Source of the DNA: JAUVPB01 sp965223695
GTDB lineage: Bacteria; Actinomycetota; Thermoleophilia; Gaiellales; Gaiellaceae
Direction of reading: 5' to 3'
Length of the DNA stretch: 64,000 nt
NCBI GenBank assembly: GCA_965223695.1
Contig: CBDCXJ010000031.1
Location: 171,248-235,247 of the forward strand
Below are positions 51,532 to 61,004 of the stretch, piece by piece. How positions within the stretch are numbered: position 1 is the stretch's first letter; each line of letters opens with the position of its first letter. A model generated the notes under the pieces. The model was not told the origin of the DNA. It did no database searches and saw only the letters and a program-made list of their open reading frames with translations. A program made the translations under genes and the position numbers.

Positions 51532-51575
51532 GGCGAGCCCTTTATCATCGCACCAGCTGAAGAAGGAGGAACCTG

Positions 51576-52424
51576 ATGGCGCCGACCAAGGCCGCGATGA
51601 TCCAGTTCACGGGCGCGCACGACAAGGAAAAGAACATCGAGAAGGCCCAGAAGTACGTGGCCGAGGCAGCCGAAGCAGGCGCGCAGATCGTCTGCCTTCA
51701 GGAGCTCTTCAACACGAAGTACTTCTGCTACGAGGAGAATCCCGACTACTGGGACTTCGCCGAGCCGATTCCCGGCCCGGCCGTCGACGCGATGTCGGCC
51801 CTCGCCAAGAAGCACAACATCGTGCTCGTCGCCCCTATCTACGAGAAGGCGATGGAAGGCGAGCTCTACAACACCGCCGTCATCCTCGGCACCGACGGCG
51901 AGATCATGGGCAAGTACCGAAAGACGAGCATCCCGCTGGTCAAGACGAAGTCGCTGGTCGGCAACGAGAAGTACTACTTCAAGCCCGGCAACCTGGGCTT
52001 CCCGGTCTGGCAGACGCCGTTCGGAGTGAACATCGGCGTGATGATCTGTTACGATCGCCACTTCCCCGAGCACGCGCGCCTGCTCGCCCTGAACGGTGCC
52101 GACCTCGTGTTCGTGCCGACCGCAACCGGCGGCATGTCGCGCTACCTGTGGGAGATCGAGCTGCAGGCGCACGCGATCGACAACATCTACTACATCGGGG
52201 GCGTCAACCGTGTCGGCTTCGACGACGGGGGCTCCGAGCATCAGAGCTACTACGGATCGAGCTTCTTCTCGAGCCCGAAGGGCGAGATCCTCTCGCAGGC
52301 GAGCGACGACCAGGACGAGATTGTCTACGCCGAGATCGACACGTCAATCATCGGCGATCTTCGCAACGAGTGGGGCTTCTTCCGAGATCGGCGGCCAGAC
52401 GCGTACGCCGGCATCGCCGAGTAG
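51576..52424 (+). CDS. Nitrilase-superfamily amidase (beta-ureidopropionase/N-carbamoylputrescine amidase-like)
   Basis: 282 aa with the nitrilase triad: E43 (LQELFN), K116 (KYRKTSIP) and C158 (MICYDRHFPE). Cleaves C-N bonds of N-carbamyl compounds in this subfamily. SD AGAAGGAGG precedes the ATG. It is followed 28 nt later by a dihydropyrimidinase, the enzyme that makes its substrate in reductive pyrimidine catabolism, which favours the beta-ureidopropionase reading. N-carbamoylputrescine amidase is the alternative. Confidence 0.88.
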   Translation: MAPTKAAMIQFTGAHDKEKNIEKAQKYVAEAAEAGAQIVCLQELFNTKYFCYEENPDYWDFAEPIPGPAVDAMSALAKKHNIVLVAPIYEKAMEGELYNTAVILGTDGEIMGKYRKTSIPLVKTKSLVGNEKYYFKPGNLGFPVWQTPFGVNIGVMICYDRHFPEHARLLALNGADLVFVPTATGGMSRYLWEIELQAHAIDNIYYIGGVNRVGFDDGGSEHQSYYGSSFFSSPKGEILSQASDDQDEIVYAEIDTSIIGDLRNEWGFFRDRRPDAYAGIAE

Positions 52425-52452
52425 CCAGCGCCGACCCACACAGGAGGCACGC

Positions 52453-53835
52453 GTGCGCTCTCTGATCACGAACGGCACCGTCGTCACAGCACTCGGCAGC
52501 TACGAGGCCGACGTGCTGATCGACAAGGGCACGATCGCCCAGATCGGCCGCGAGCTCGAGGTCGGCGAGGCCGAGCGCATCGACGCGTCGGGCAAATACG
52601 TGATGCCGGGCGCGATCGACGTGCACACGCATCTCGACACGCCCTGGGGGACGGGCTACACGACGGTTGACGACTGGCGCGCCGGCTCGGTCGGCGCGGT
52701 CTGCGGCGGCACGACCTCGGTCGTCGACTTCGCGCTGCAGGCCCCGGGGATGTCTTTGCGTGAATCGATCGACGCCTGGCACGCGAAGGCCGAGGGTAAG
52801 TCGGTGATCGACTACAGCTTCCACGCCATGGTCATGGACCTGAACGAGCAGGTCCTAGCCGAGATCCCCGAGATGATCGACCGCGAGGGGATCCCGAGCT
52901 TCAAGGTCTTCATGGCCTACAAGGGGATCGTCCAGGCAGACGACGAGACGCTCCTGAAGACGATGATCACCGCCAACGACAACGGCGGGCTCGTCATGGT
53001 TCACGCCGAGAACGGCGACGCGATCCAGGTGCTGCAGGATCGGTTTGCCGCCAACGGCGACCTGGGTGTCGAGTTCTGGCCGAAGAGTCGCCCGCCCGAG
53101 CTCGAGACCGAGGCGGCACACCGCGCGATCGTGCTCGCGGGCCTCGTCGACGCTCCGCTCTACATCGTCCACATCTCGGCCGCCACAACGGTCGAGGAGG
53201 TCGCTCGCGGCCGCGAGCGCGGCGTCAAGGTCTGGGGCGAGACTTGCCCGCAATACCTGGTCCTCGACGAGACGAACTACACGCGCGACGACGGCGCGAA
53301 GTGGGTCATGGCACCACCGCTACGCGACAAGTCGAACCAGGAGCCGCTCTGGCAAGGCCTCGCGGTCGGCAACCTCCACACGGTCGCGACCGACCACTCG
53401 GCCTGGCCGCTGAAGGACTTCAAGGATCAGAGCCTCGACGACTTCCGCCACATGATCCAGGGCGCGCCCGGCATCGAGGAGCGGGTCGCCAGCGTCTGGA
53501 CGCACGGCGTCGAGGCCGGCCGGCTCAGCATGAACCGCTTCGTCGATGTCGTCTCCACAACCCCGGCCAAGCTGTTCGGCCTGTACCCGCGCAAGGGCGA
53601 CATCGCAGTCGGGTCCGACGCCGACATCGTCATATGGGACCCGAGCGTCGAGTGGACGCTTGGCCTCGAGCAGGTGCACGGAAACACCGACTACTCGACC
53701 TTCGAGGGCCTCGACGTGAAGGGCGCGCCGGCGCTCGTCATGTCGCGCGGACGCAAGCTCGTCGAGAACCGCGACTACGTCGGCGGCGAGGGCGGCGGCG
53801 AGTTCCTGCGCCGCGACACCTTCACGGCGCCCTAG
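52453..53835 (+). CDS. Dihydropyrimidinase/hydantoinase
   Basis: 460 aa from the GTG at 52453 (AGGAGG seven bases upstream). Cyclic amidohydrolase: DVHTHLDTPWG (H58, H60), FKVFMAYKG with the carboxylated lysine (K157), VHAENGD, YIVHISA, and ATDHSAW (Asp). Opens dihydrouracil, dihydrothymine or hydantoins to N-carbamoyl amino acids. Forms an operon with the nitrilase-type amidase. No dihydropyrimidine dehydrogenase is present in the window. Confidence 0.93.
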   Translation: MRSLITNGTVVTALGSYEADVLIDKGTIAQIGRELEVGEAERIDASGKYVMPGAIDVHTHLDTPWGTGYTTVDDWRAGSVGAVCGGTTSVVDFALQAPGMSLRESIDAWHAKAEGKSVIDYSFHAMVMDLNEQVLAEIPEMIDREGIPSFKVFMAYKGIVQADDETLLKTMITANDNGGLVMVHAENGDAIQVLQDRFAANGDLGVEFWPKSRPPELETEAAHRAIVLAGLVDAPLYIVHISAATTVEEVARGRERGVKVWGETCPQYLVLDETNYTRDDGAKWVMAPPLRDKSNQEPLWQGLAVGNLHTVATDHSAWPLKDFKDQSLDDFRHMIQGAPGIEERVASVWTHGVEAGRLSMNRFVDVVSTTPAKLFGLYPRKGDIAVGSDADIVIWDPSVEWTLGLEQVHGNTDYSTFEGLDVKGAPALVMSRGRKLVENRDYVGGEGGGEFLRRDTFTAP

Positions 53836-53901
53836 CGCTGTAGCGCGAACCGAGCCCGGCGCGATACCGTTCCCCCGACCGAGGCAACGGAGGGGAGCAG
53901 C

Positions 53902-54558
53902 GTGTCTGACGAGCAGCAGGTTTTTGAGTTCAAGGGCGACCGGGCCGACGTGACCTGGGACGGCCGGCTCTGCATCCATGTCGGCGAGTGCACGCGTGCC
54001 GAGGGCGAGCTCTTCGAGAGCGGCCGCGACCCCTGGTGCAAGCCCGACGAGGCTGCGACCGACGCGCTCGCTGCCGTCGTCGAGCGCTGCCCCACCGGGG
54101 CGCTCAACGTGACGCGCGGAGCCGCGGCCGAGACCGCGCCGGCGCACAACACCGTCGTGGTGTCGAACCAGGGGCCGCTCTACGTGCGCGGCGACCTCGA
54201 GATCGACGGCGCGCCCGACGATGCGCCCGGGCTGCAGTACCGCGCCGCGCTGTGCCGCTGCGGCGAGTCGAAGAACAAGCCCTTCTGCGACAACAGCCAT
54301 GAAGATCTCGAGGACTTCAACGATCGAGGGTCGGTCGGCCAGGTCGGCGAGCCGCTCGAGGCAACGGGCGGGAAGCTCGTCATCGGCCGCGCCGAGAACG
54401 GCCCGCTGCTCTTGCAGGGCAACGTCACGATCGTCTCGGGCTCGGGCCGTGAGGCCTGGCAGGGCACCAAGGGCGCGCTTTGCCGCTGCGGCAAGTCAAC
54501 GAACAAGCCCTTCTGCGACGGCATGCACAAGACGGCCGGGTTCGAAGCCGAGGGGTAG
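53902..54558 (+). CDS. CDGSH iron-sulfur protein with N-terminal Fe-S domain
   Basis: 218 aa, GTG start. N-terminal divergent mono-cluster domain (Fer4_19 type: CIHVGECTRAEGELFES, then VERCPTGAL), followed by two CDGSH fingers, CRCGESKNKPFCDNSH and CRCGKSTNKPFCDGMH, each with the C3H1 ligand set of a 2Fe-2S cluster. Likely a cytoplasmic redox or cluster-transfer protein. It follows the dihydropyrimidinase by 66 bp and may be in its operon. Confidence 0.92.
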   Translation: MSDEQQVFEFKGDRADVTWDGRLCIHVGECTRAEGELFESGRDPWCKPDEAATDALAAVVERCPTGALNVTRGAAAETAPAHNTVVVSNQGPLYVRGDLEIDGAPDDAPGLQYRAALCRCGESKNKPFCDNSHEDLEDFNDRGSVGQVGEPLEATGGKLVIGRAENGPLLLQGNVTIVSGSGREAWQGTKGALCRCGKSTNKPFCDGMHKTAGFEAEG

Positions 54559-54578
54559 GCGCTCCGCGGCTACCTTGC

Positions 54579-54608
54579 GAGAACGGCCTGACGGCCGTTC
54601 TCATTGTT
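54579..54608. terminator. Bidirectional terminator between convergent genes
   Basis: GAGAACGGCC, loop TGAC, GGCCGTTCTC, then ATTGTT. It sits in the 60-bp gap between the CDGSH gene and the convergent PuuE-like gene and could serve both. Confidence 0.75.
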
Positions 54609-54618
54609 GGTAGTTCAG

Positions 54619-55533
54619 TTAGGTCCGTTCGAACGGGTGGCGCGCGCGCCAGTGCTCGGCGATGTCGATCCCGCGTGCGAGCCAGACCCGCTCGTGGCCC
54701 AGCACGTGCTCGACGAAGCGGCGTAGCGCGCCAATGCGCCCAGGCCGGCCGACGAGCCGGCAGTGCAGGCCGATGTTCATCAGGCGCGGCGTCTCCGCTC
54801 CCTCTTCGTAGAGAGCGTCGAACGCGTCGCGCGCGTAGGCGAAGAACGGCTCACCCCAGTCGAACCCGGGCGTCGTCGCGAAGCGATGGTCGTTCACGTC
54901 GGCCGTGTACGGGACCATCAGCAGCGGGTTGCCTGACTCGACGACCCAGTAGGGCAGCTCGTCGGCGTAGCTGTCCTGGCTGTAGACGAAGCCGCCTTCT
55001 TCGGCGACCAGCCTCACCGTGTTTTCGCTGCGCCGTCCCAGGAAGTGGCCGAGCGGCCGTGAGCCGGTCAGCCGTGTCTGCGTCTGGACGGAGCGGCGGA
55101 TGTGCTCGCGCTCCTCGTCATCCGGCATCCCGTGGTGGTCGATCCAGCGGTACCCGTGACACGAGATCTCCCAGCCCGCCTCGAGCATGGCCGCCACGGC
55201 GTCGGGGTTGCGCTCGAGCGCCATCGTCACGCCGTTCACGGTGATCGGGACGTCGCGCTCGGTGAAGAGCCGGTGCAGCCGCCAGAAGCCGACGCGGCTT
55301 CCGTACTCGTACATCGACTCGACCGGCAGGTACCGCTCGCCCTCGCGCGGCAGCGCGAAGCCGAACTCGGTCAGAAGCGACTCGGATGCCGCGTCGCCGT
55401 GAAGGATCGCGTTCTCGGCCCCTTCCTCGTAGTTGATGACGAACTGCACCGCGACGCGTGCCTCGTCCGGCCACGCGGCGTCGGGCGGCGTGCGCCCGTA
55501 CCCGAGCATGTCGCGGGGGTAGGCGTCGCTCAT
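54619..55533 (-). CDS. PuuE-type allantoinase/polysaccharide deacetylase-fold hydrolase
   Basis: 304 aa. VQFVINYEEGAENAILHGDA, EYGSRVGFWRLHRLF, ISCHGYRWIDHHGM and NIGLHCRLVGRPGR match the cofactor-independent allantoinase PuuE family within the NodB fold; INYEEG stands where deacetylases have a D-D pair. The family opens allantoin or related cyclic ureides. Convergent with the amidase/hydantoinase operon, it supports a local cluster for ureide or pyrimidine breakdown. Substrate inferred. Confidence 0.85.
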   Translation of the reverse strand: MSDAYPRDMLGYGRTPPDAAWPDEARVAVQFVINYEEGAENAILHGDAASESLLTEFGFALPREGERYLPVESMYEYGSRVGFWRLHRLFTERDVPITVNGVTMALERNPDAVAAMLEAGWEISCHGYRWIDHHGMPDDEEREHIRRSVQTQTRLTGSRPLGHFLGRRSENTVRLVAEEGGFVYSQDSYADELPYWVVESGNPLLMVPYTADVNDHRFATTPGFDWGEPFFAYARDAFDALYEEGAETPRLMNIGLHCRLVGRPGRIGALRRFVEHVLGHERVWLARGIDIAEHWRARHPFERT

Positions 55534-55557
55534 CGGGCGAGATCCTAGATGGTTGAT

Positions 55558-56988
55558 CTAGAGAAGCTCGAGCTCGACGCGGCGTTCGTCGGGCTCAACG
55601 CTCGCCACGCGCAGCTCGACCAGCGCGCCAAGCGCTGCCTTGCCTTCGACGCGAGCGATCACGGCCGGATCGCGAAGCTGCACCGTCACGTCGTCGCCAT
55701 CGACGTCGATGACCCCGGCTTCGATTACCTGCCCGAGCCGGCTCGAGAGGACGACCGACTCGACGAAGTCGATCGTCGCTCGCTCTGCGGTGCCGCTGCG
55801 ACGCCTCGCGTCGCCGAGCACGGGCGGCAACCCGCCGAGCTCCTCGCGGAGCCAGTCGCTCGGGGCGCGCCCAGCGGCAAGGTCGAGAACGACCTCGTTC
55901 GCATAGCGATCACCAATCCGCCGAAGCGGTGCCGTCACGTGCGCGTAGGGCGCCGCGATCGCGCCATGGATCGGCGGCTCCTCGATGCGCCCGTCGAGCG
56001 CCTCGTAGCCAGCGCCGCGAAAAACGCTCACCGCCTGCTGCAGAAACGCAGCCTCATGCGCCGTGGCGCCGTCGATCGAGCGGAGCCGCTCCTGGTAGGA
56101 GAGCTCGGCCGGCCATTCGATCCCGAGCGCCTGCGCGACGCGCCGCAGCCGCTGCGCTTCCTCCCTCGAGGTCGGGGGAAGCGTCCGGAGCAGCCCCACA
56201 CCGCCCTCGACCATGAGCTCGGCGGCGGCCATCCCGCACATGAGCGAGATCTGCGCATTCCAGCCCTCGACCGGAAGGGATGTGTCGTAGACGAGCTCGT
56301 AGCCCCCGCCCGCGTGCACAACTTCCTGCGACGGGAGCTTGAGGCTGACGGCGCCGCGATCGCGCTCGAGCTGCTGGCGTCGCTCGCCGATTGGCGCGAG
56401 CAGCGCCAGCGACTCGTCGGCGTCCCCACCGTCGATCCGTCGCTGCGCCTCGACGTAGGACAGCGCCTCGCGGCTTCGCACGAGCGCGCGGCCGACCTCG
56501 ACGCCGGTGGTGTTTCCCTCCTCGTCGAGATAGATCGTCCAGAGGATCGCCTGCCGATCCTGTCCCGGAAGCAGGCTCGCCGCGCCCTCGCTCAGCACCT
56601 CCGGGTGCAACGATGCGCGCAGGTCGGGGAAGTAGAGCGTGACTCCCCGCTCGTGCGCGGCCTGCGACACGGGGTCGCCATGGACGACGAAGCCGGCGAC
56701 GTCTGCGATCGCATAGAAGACGCGGAAGCCCGCGCCCGACCGCTCGGCTGCGTAGGCCTGGTCGAGGTCTCGGCTGCCCGCCGGATCGATCGTCACCAGC
56801 GGAAGCTCGCGCGCGTCGCGTGCCGCGGCGGCGCCGGCGGGCACGCTCGGGCCGCGCTCGGCCATGGCCGATGCGTGCCTGGCAACGGCATCGGGGAACT
56901 CGACCGTGACGTCGAGCTCACGTCGGATGCTGGCGAAGCCGCGCTCGAACACGGCATCCGAGGGACAGCGGGGGCAGCGTGTCTGCAC
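55558..56988 (-). CDS. RNB-domain ribonuclease (RNase II/R family)
   Basis: 476 aa, GTG start. The catalytic RNB signature is TIDPAGSRDLDQAYAAERSG, with the acidic residues that bind Mg, then FYAIADVAGFV, TLYFPDLRASLHPEVLSEGA, HGAIAAPYAHVTAPLRRIGD. There is no N-terminal cold-shock domain, and only a short C-terminal S1-like end, so this is the compact actinobacterial/cyanobacterial-type RNase. Degrades RNA 3' to 5'. Five bases separate it from hisC. Confidence 0.9.
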   Translation of the reverse strand: MQTRCPRCPSDAVFERGFASIRRELDVTVEFPDAVARHASAMAERGPSVPAGAAAARDARELPLVTIDPAGSRDLDQAYAAERSGAGFRVFYAIADVAGFVVHGDPVSQAAHERGVTLYFPDLRASLHPEVLSEGAASLLPGQDRQAILWTIYLDEEGNTTGVEVGRALVRSREALSYVEAQRRIDGGDADESLALLAPIGERRQQLERDRGAVSLKLPSQEVVHAGGGYELVYDTSLPVEGWNAQISLMCGMAAAELMVEGGVGLLRTLPPTSREEAQRLRRVAQALGIEWPAELSYQERLRSIDGATAHEAAFLQQAVSVFRGAGYEALDGRIEEPPIHGAIAAPYAHVTAPLRRIGDRYANEVVLDLAAGRAPSDWLREELGGLPPVLGDARRRSGTAERATIDFVESVVLSSRLGQVIEAGVIDVDGDDVTVQLRDPAVIARVEGKAALGALVELRVASVEPDERRVELELL

Positions 56989-56993
56989 GTCGG

Positions 56994-58088
56994 TTACCCG
57001 GCGAGGATGCGCTCGACGGCGCGCAGGAGCGCGGCGATCTCGTCGTCGCTACCAATCGTGATGCGCAGGTACCTTCGCACCCGGCGGCCGCTGAACCAGC
57101 GAACCAGGATGCGTCGGTCGCGCAGCTCGTTGAACCATTGCTCTGCAGGCGCGCCGGGCGGCTCGACCAGAAGGAAGTTGGTCTCGCTCGGCAAGACGCC
57201 GAAGCCGAGGTCTGTCAGACGGGCGGCCAGTCGCTCGCGGCCGGCAACGATCTGCTTGATCCGCCCGGCGTAGTAGCGCCGATCGCCGAGCGTCGCCAGC
57301 GCGGCGATCTGTCCGAGCCCGTTCACGCTGTAGCTGTCGCGCACCTTCATCAGCTCGGCCAGCAGACCGGCGTTGCCGACGGCGTAGCCGATCCGCTGCA
57401 TGCAGAGCGAGTAGGCCTTGGAAAACGTGCGCAGCACGACGACGTGCGGGTGCTCGAGCGCGAGGCGCATTGCATTCTCTCGTGCGAAGTCCGCGTAGGC
57501 CTCGTCGAGGACGACGACGCCGCTCGTGCTGCGGCAGAGGCGGGCGAGCTCGCGGGTCGAGTAGCCGCGGCCGCTGGGCGCGTTCGGCGTCGTGACGAGC
57601 GAGAGGGCCGCGCGCGGATCCCAGCCGTCGGTCGACAGCGCGAAGTCGGCCGCGAGCGGCACCGCGTGGCGCCGCGCACCGTGCGCCTCGGCGAGCACCG
57701 GGTAGAGCGAGTAGCTCGGCTCGAAGTACTGCACGGTGGCCGCTCGCCGCCGCGCCGGAGCCACCGAGCGGGCCGGTTCGACGCAGGCACGGATGCAAAC
57801 CGCGAGAAGCTCGTCGGAGCCGTTGCCGACGATGATGTTCTCCGGCTTGCATCCGTGGAGCTTCGCGAGCCGGGCGCGCAGACGGGCCGCGGTGGGGTCG
57901 GGATAGAGACGGAGGCTCTCGTCGACGGCCGCGCGCGTCGCCTCGAGAACCTTCGGCGACGGCGGGAACGGGTTCTCGTTCGTGTTGAGCTTGATCAGCC
58001 GGGCACCTGCGGGCTGCTCGCCCGGCACGTAGCCCTCGATGCGCCTGATCAGGGGGCGGACGAGCTCGGCGGCGCGGCGTCTCGGCAT
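56994..58088 (-). CDS. hisC: Histidinol-phosphate/aromatic aminotransferase HisC
   Basis: 364 aa from the ATG at 58088 (MPRRRAAELVRPLIRRIEGY); longer starts add unlikely sequence. Fold type I PLP enzyme: IKLNTNENPFPPSP, IIVGNGSDELL, TTPNAPSGR, VVLDEAYADF, PLP lysine in TFSKAYSLCMQRIGYAVG, and RITIGSDDEI. Acts in histidine synthesis (imidazole-acetol phosphate transamination) and may serve aromatic amino acids. No other his genes are nearby. Confidence 0.92.
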   Translation of the reverse strand: MPRRRAAELVRPLIRRIEGYVPGEQPAGARLIKLNTNENPFPPSPKVLEATRAAVDESLRLYPDPTAARLRARLAKLHGCKPENIIVGNGSDELLAVCIRACVEPARSVAPARRRAATVQYFEPSYSLYPVLAEAHGARRHAVPLAADFALSTDGWDPRAALSLVTTPNAPSGRGYSTRELARLCRSTSGVVVLDEAYADFARENAMRLALEHPHVVVLRTFSKAYSLCMQRIGYAVGNAGLLAELMKVRDSYSVNGLGQIAALATLGDRRYYAGRIKQIVAGRERLAARLTDLGFGVLPSETNFLLVEPPGAPAEQWFNELRDRRILVRWFSGRRVRRYLRITIGSDDEIAALLRAVERILAG

Positions 58089-58159
58089 CGAGGCATTCTC
58101 GCACGGGCCACGGAGCCCGATCCGGGCTGGCAGAACGGGCCGTCGGGCATGATCCGGGC

Positions 58160-59647
58160 GTGCCCGAGCCACAGGCGAGCGAGGTGTCGACGAGCGAGTC
58201 GTCGACAACCAAGCTCTCGAGAAGCGAGTTGCGCCGACGCCGCCTCACGCTTGCGGCGACCGCGCTCGGCTCGGCTGTGGCCTTCATCGACACGTCGGTC
58301 GTGATCGTGGCGCTCCCGACGATCGAGCGTGACCTCGGGCTCGGGTTCACGGGTCAGCAATGGGTCGTGCTCTCGTACTCCGTCGCGCTGGCCGCGCTGT
58401 ATCTGGTCGCCGGGGCCGCCGGCGACCGCTTCGGCCGAAGGCGAATGTTCGTATGGGGCGTCGTGGGCTTCGCGGCCGCCTCGGCACTCGCTGGCGCGGC
58501 GCCCAGCGAGGAGCTGCTTGTCACGGCGCGGACGCTTCAGGGCGTCGCCGGTGCTTTCCTCACCACCAACAGCCTGGCGTTGCTCCGCGCGGTCTACGGC
58601 CGCGACGCCGGCCGCGCGATCGGGCTCTGGACGGCGCTGACAGGCGCCGCGATCGTGCTCGGCCCGCCGATCGGCGGCGCACTCGTCGAGTGGGCCTCGT
58701 GGCGGTGGATCTTCTTCATCAACCTGCCGCTCGCTGCGATCACGGTCGCGCTCTTGCTCACTTGCCGGGAGCCACGCGCAGACGCCGGCGAGCGACGTGC
58801 GTTCGACCTTGCCGGCGCAGCGCTCGCGGCGATCGGCTTCGGGTTCGTAACGTTCGGGCTCGTCCAGGGTCAGGACTCCGGCTTCGCCGGCGTGGCGTGG
58901 GCGCTCGCGCTCGGCGCCGCCGCGCTCGTGGCCTTTCCGATCGTCGAGCGACGAGTGCGTACGCCGATGTTGCCGCTCGAGCTGTTCTTGCGCCGCCTGT
59001 TCGCCGCGGCCAACATCGAGACGCTGTTCGTCTACGGCGCGCTCGGCGGTTTCTTCTTCTTCACGATCTTCTTGCAGTTCCTGGGCTTCAGCCCGTTCGA
59101 AGCGGGTCTCGTCAACTTGCCGCTCAGCGTGGTCATCATCGCGCTCTCGCCCACACTCGGGCGCTGGGCCGACACCCGCGGCCCACGCGGGCTACTGAGC
59201 CTGGGACCCGTCCTGATGGCGGCCGGCATGGCCTGTCTGCTCGGCATCAGCGAGCAGTCCGATTTCTGGGTCTTCGGCCCGCCGGGGCTTGTGCTCTTCG
59301 CGCTCGGTCTCGCGCAGGTCGTCGCGCCGATCACCTCGACGGCGCTCTCGAGCGCGCCGGCCGAGCTGGCGGGGATCGCGGCCGGCGTCAACCAGACCGT
59401 CTCGCGCGTGGGAAACCTTGTCACGGTCGCGATCGCTGGCCTCGTCGTCGCGCTCGTCTTCGAGAACGTCACCGGCGACGCGACGGCAGTGCCGCTTCAA
59501 CTCGACGAGACGTCAGCGGTGCTTCGCGACGGGTCGGTGACTGCGTTCCGCTCCGCAGTCGGCCTGTGCATCGGGCTCGCGCTCGCCGGCGCCGCGACAG
59601 CTGCGATCATGCTCAGGGGCGAGAGGACGGAGCGCGCGTCGCGATGA
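58160..59647 (+). CDS. DHA2-family MFS drug exporter (14 TM)
   Basis: 495 aa, GTG start, divergent from hisC. Cytoplasmic Ser-rich N-terminus, then EmrB/QacA-type TM bundle: FIDTSVVIVALPTIERDLG (motif D1), AGAAGDRFGRRRMFVWGV (motif A), GVAGAFLTTNSLALLR and GLWTALTGAAIVLGPPIGG (motif C). Proton-driven efflux of lipophilic compounds is typical. The substrate is unknown. Confidence 0.92.
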   Translation: MPEPQASEVSTSESSTTKLSRSELRRRRLTLAATALGSAVAFIDTSVVIVALPTIERDLGLGFTGQQWVVLSYSVALAALYLVAGAAGDRFGRRRMFVWGVVGFAAASALAGAAPSEELLVTARTLQGVAGAFLTTNSLALLRAVYGRDAGRAIGLWTALTGAAIVLGPPIGGALVEWASWRWIFFINLPLAAITVALLLTCREPRADAGERRAFDLAGAALAAIGFGFVTFGLVQGQDSGFAGVAWALALGAAALVAFPIVERRVRTPMLPLELFLRRLFAAANIETLFVYGALGGFFFFTIFLQFLGFSPFEAGLVNLPLSVVIIALSPTLGRWADTRGPRGLLSLGPVLMAAGMACLLGISEQSDFWVFGPPGLVLFALGLAQVVAPITSTALSSAPAELAGIAAGVNQTVSRVGNLVTVAIAGLVVALVFENVTGDATAVPLQLDETSAVLRDGSVTAFRSAVGLCIGLALAGAATAAIMLRGERTERASR

Positions 59648-59660
59648 CGCCGAGCATGTC

Positions 59661-60551
59661 ATGAGAATTCTGATCACCGGGGCCAGCGGAATGATCGGAC
59701 AGGCTCTTCGCTCGTCGCTCGATGCCGACGGCCACTCGACCGTCGCGCTCGCCCGGCGCCCGTCCGGAACGGGTGAGCTCGGCTGGGACCCCGCTGCTGG
59801 CGTCCTCGACCCGACCACGCTCGAGGACTTCGACGCCATCGTCCATCTCGCCGGCGAGTCGATCGCAGGGCGCTGGACGCCGCGAAAGAAATCCCAGATC
59901 CGCGCGAGCCGCATCGACGGAACCCAGCTCCTCTCGAACGCGATCCAGGAGCTGAACAACCCTCCGTCGGTGCTCGTCAGCGCATCGGCAACCGGCTTCT
60001 ATGGCGAGCGTGGCGACGAGGAGTGCGACGAGTCTGCGCCGGCCGGAGCTGGCTTCCTCGCAGATGTGTGTCGGGGGTGGGAAGACGCAGCTGGCGGCGC
60101 CCGTGCCGCCGGAACCCGCGTCGTCCACGCGCGCACCGGCATCGTGCTCTCACCGAGGGGTGGCGCGCTGGCGAAGCTCGCGCGCCCACTCAAGCTCGGG
60201 ATCGGCGGACCGCTCGGCTCGGGTCAGCAATGGTGGAGCTGGATCAGCCTTGCCGACGAGGTTCGCGCGCTCCGACATCTCATCGAGACTGACTCACTCG
60301 AGGGGCCGGTCAACCTCGTCTCGCCAGCCGCGTTGCGAAACGGCGAATTCATACGCGCGGCCGGACGGGTGCTGAGGCGCCCGACCATCCTGCCCACGCC
60401 AGCCTTCGGCCTGCGCCTGATGCTCGGCGAGATGGCAGATGCGCTTCTCCTGGCGAGCACGCATGTCGTTCCGCGCAAGCTCGCCGAGAGCGGGTTCGCG
60501 TACAGCGACCCCGAGCTCGCGCCCGCGCTGCGCACGCTGTTCGGGCGATGA
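59661..60551 (+). CDS. TIGR01777-family NAD(P)-dependent epimerase
   Basis: 296 aa SDR. ILITGASGMIGQALRSSL is the dinucleotide motif; VHLAGESIAGRWTPRKKSQI, SASATGFYGERGDEECDE, VVHARTGIVLSPRGGALAKL, GSGQQWWSWISL and the C-terminal DUF1731-like end (HVVPRKLAESGFAYSDPELA) define the YfcH/SulA-type family. Activity is unproven for most members. It follows the exporter by 13 nt. Confidence 0.93.
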   Translation: MRILITGASGMIGQALRSSLDADGHSTVALARRPSGTGELGWDPAAGVLDPTTLEDFDAIVHLAGESIAGRWTPRKKSQIRASRIDGTQLLSNAIQELNNPPSVLVSASATGFYGERGDEECDESAPAGAGFLADVCRGWEDAAGGARAAGTRVVHARTGIVLSPRGGALAKLARPLKLGIGGPLGSGQQWWSWISLADEVRALRHLIETDSLEGPVNLVSPAALRNGEFIRAAGRVLRRPTILPTPAFGLRLMLGEMADALLLASTHVVPRKLAESGFAYSDPELAPALRTLFGR

Positions 60552-60611
60552 TCGCGCGGGGACTCCGCACCCGATCGGCGCTCGGCGCGCCGACGGGCAC
60601 CAGGCGCGCGC

Positions 60612-60995
60612 CTACGCGGTCGGATCGTCCTCCGCGAGGATCCGCCGCGCAATCCTGAACGCCGAGACCGCTGCCGGGACACCGGCATACACGCCGACCT
60701 GGATCAGCGTCTCGCGGATCTCCTCGTGCGTGCAGCCGTTGCGAAGCGCGCCGCGGAAGTGAAGCTCGAACTCTTCGCCGCGGTTGAGCGCCGCGAGAAG
60801 GCCGAGGTTGAGCAGGCTCCGCTGTTTGCGCTCGAGCCCGTCGCGGCCCCAGCAAGCTCCCCAGCAGTACTCCGTCACAAAGCGCTGGAAGTCGGCGGTG
60901 AACTCATCGGCGCTCGCCATCGCCTTGTCGACGTACTCGTCTCCGAGAACCTCGCGACGGATGGACATGCCGGTTTCGTAGGTCTGCTCAGACAT
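60612..60995 (-). CDS. Carboxymuconolactone decarboxylase-family protein
   Basis: 127 aa. The CMD fold is visible in VLGDEYVDKAMASADEFTAD, FVTEYCWGACWGRDGLERKQ, RSLLNLGLLAALNRGEEFEL and HEEIRETLIQVGVYAGVPAA. Close relatives include PcaC (4-carboxymuconolactone decarboxylase) of the protocatechuate pathway. No other pca genes are present, so the substrate is open. It lies 9 nt after the MFS gene on the same strand. Confidence 0.9.
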   Translation of the reverse strand: MSEQTYETGMSIRREVLGDEYVDKAMASADEFTADFQRFVTEYCWGACWGRDGLERKQRSLLNLGLLAALNRGEEFELHFRGALRNGCTHEEIRETLIQVGVYAGVPAAVSAFRIARRILAEDDPTA

Positions 60996-61004
60996 CGTGG
61001 CCTC

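Noticed and set aside
55549..57273. 574-aa plus-strand frame
   Set aside because: Antisense of the RNB ribonuclease and of the hisC 3' end; both have full catalytic motifs on the minus strand.
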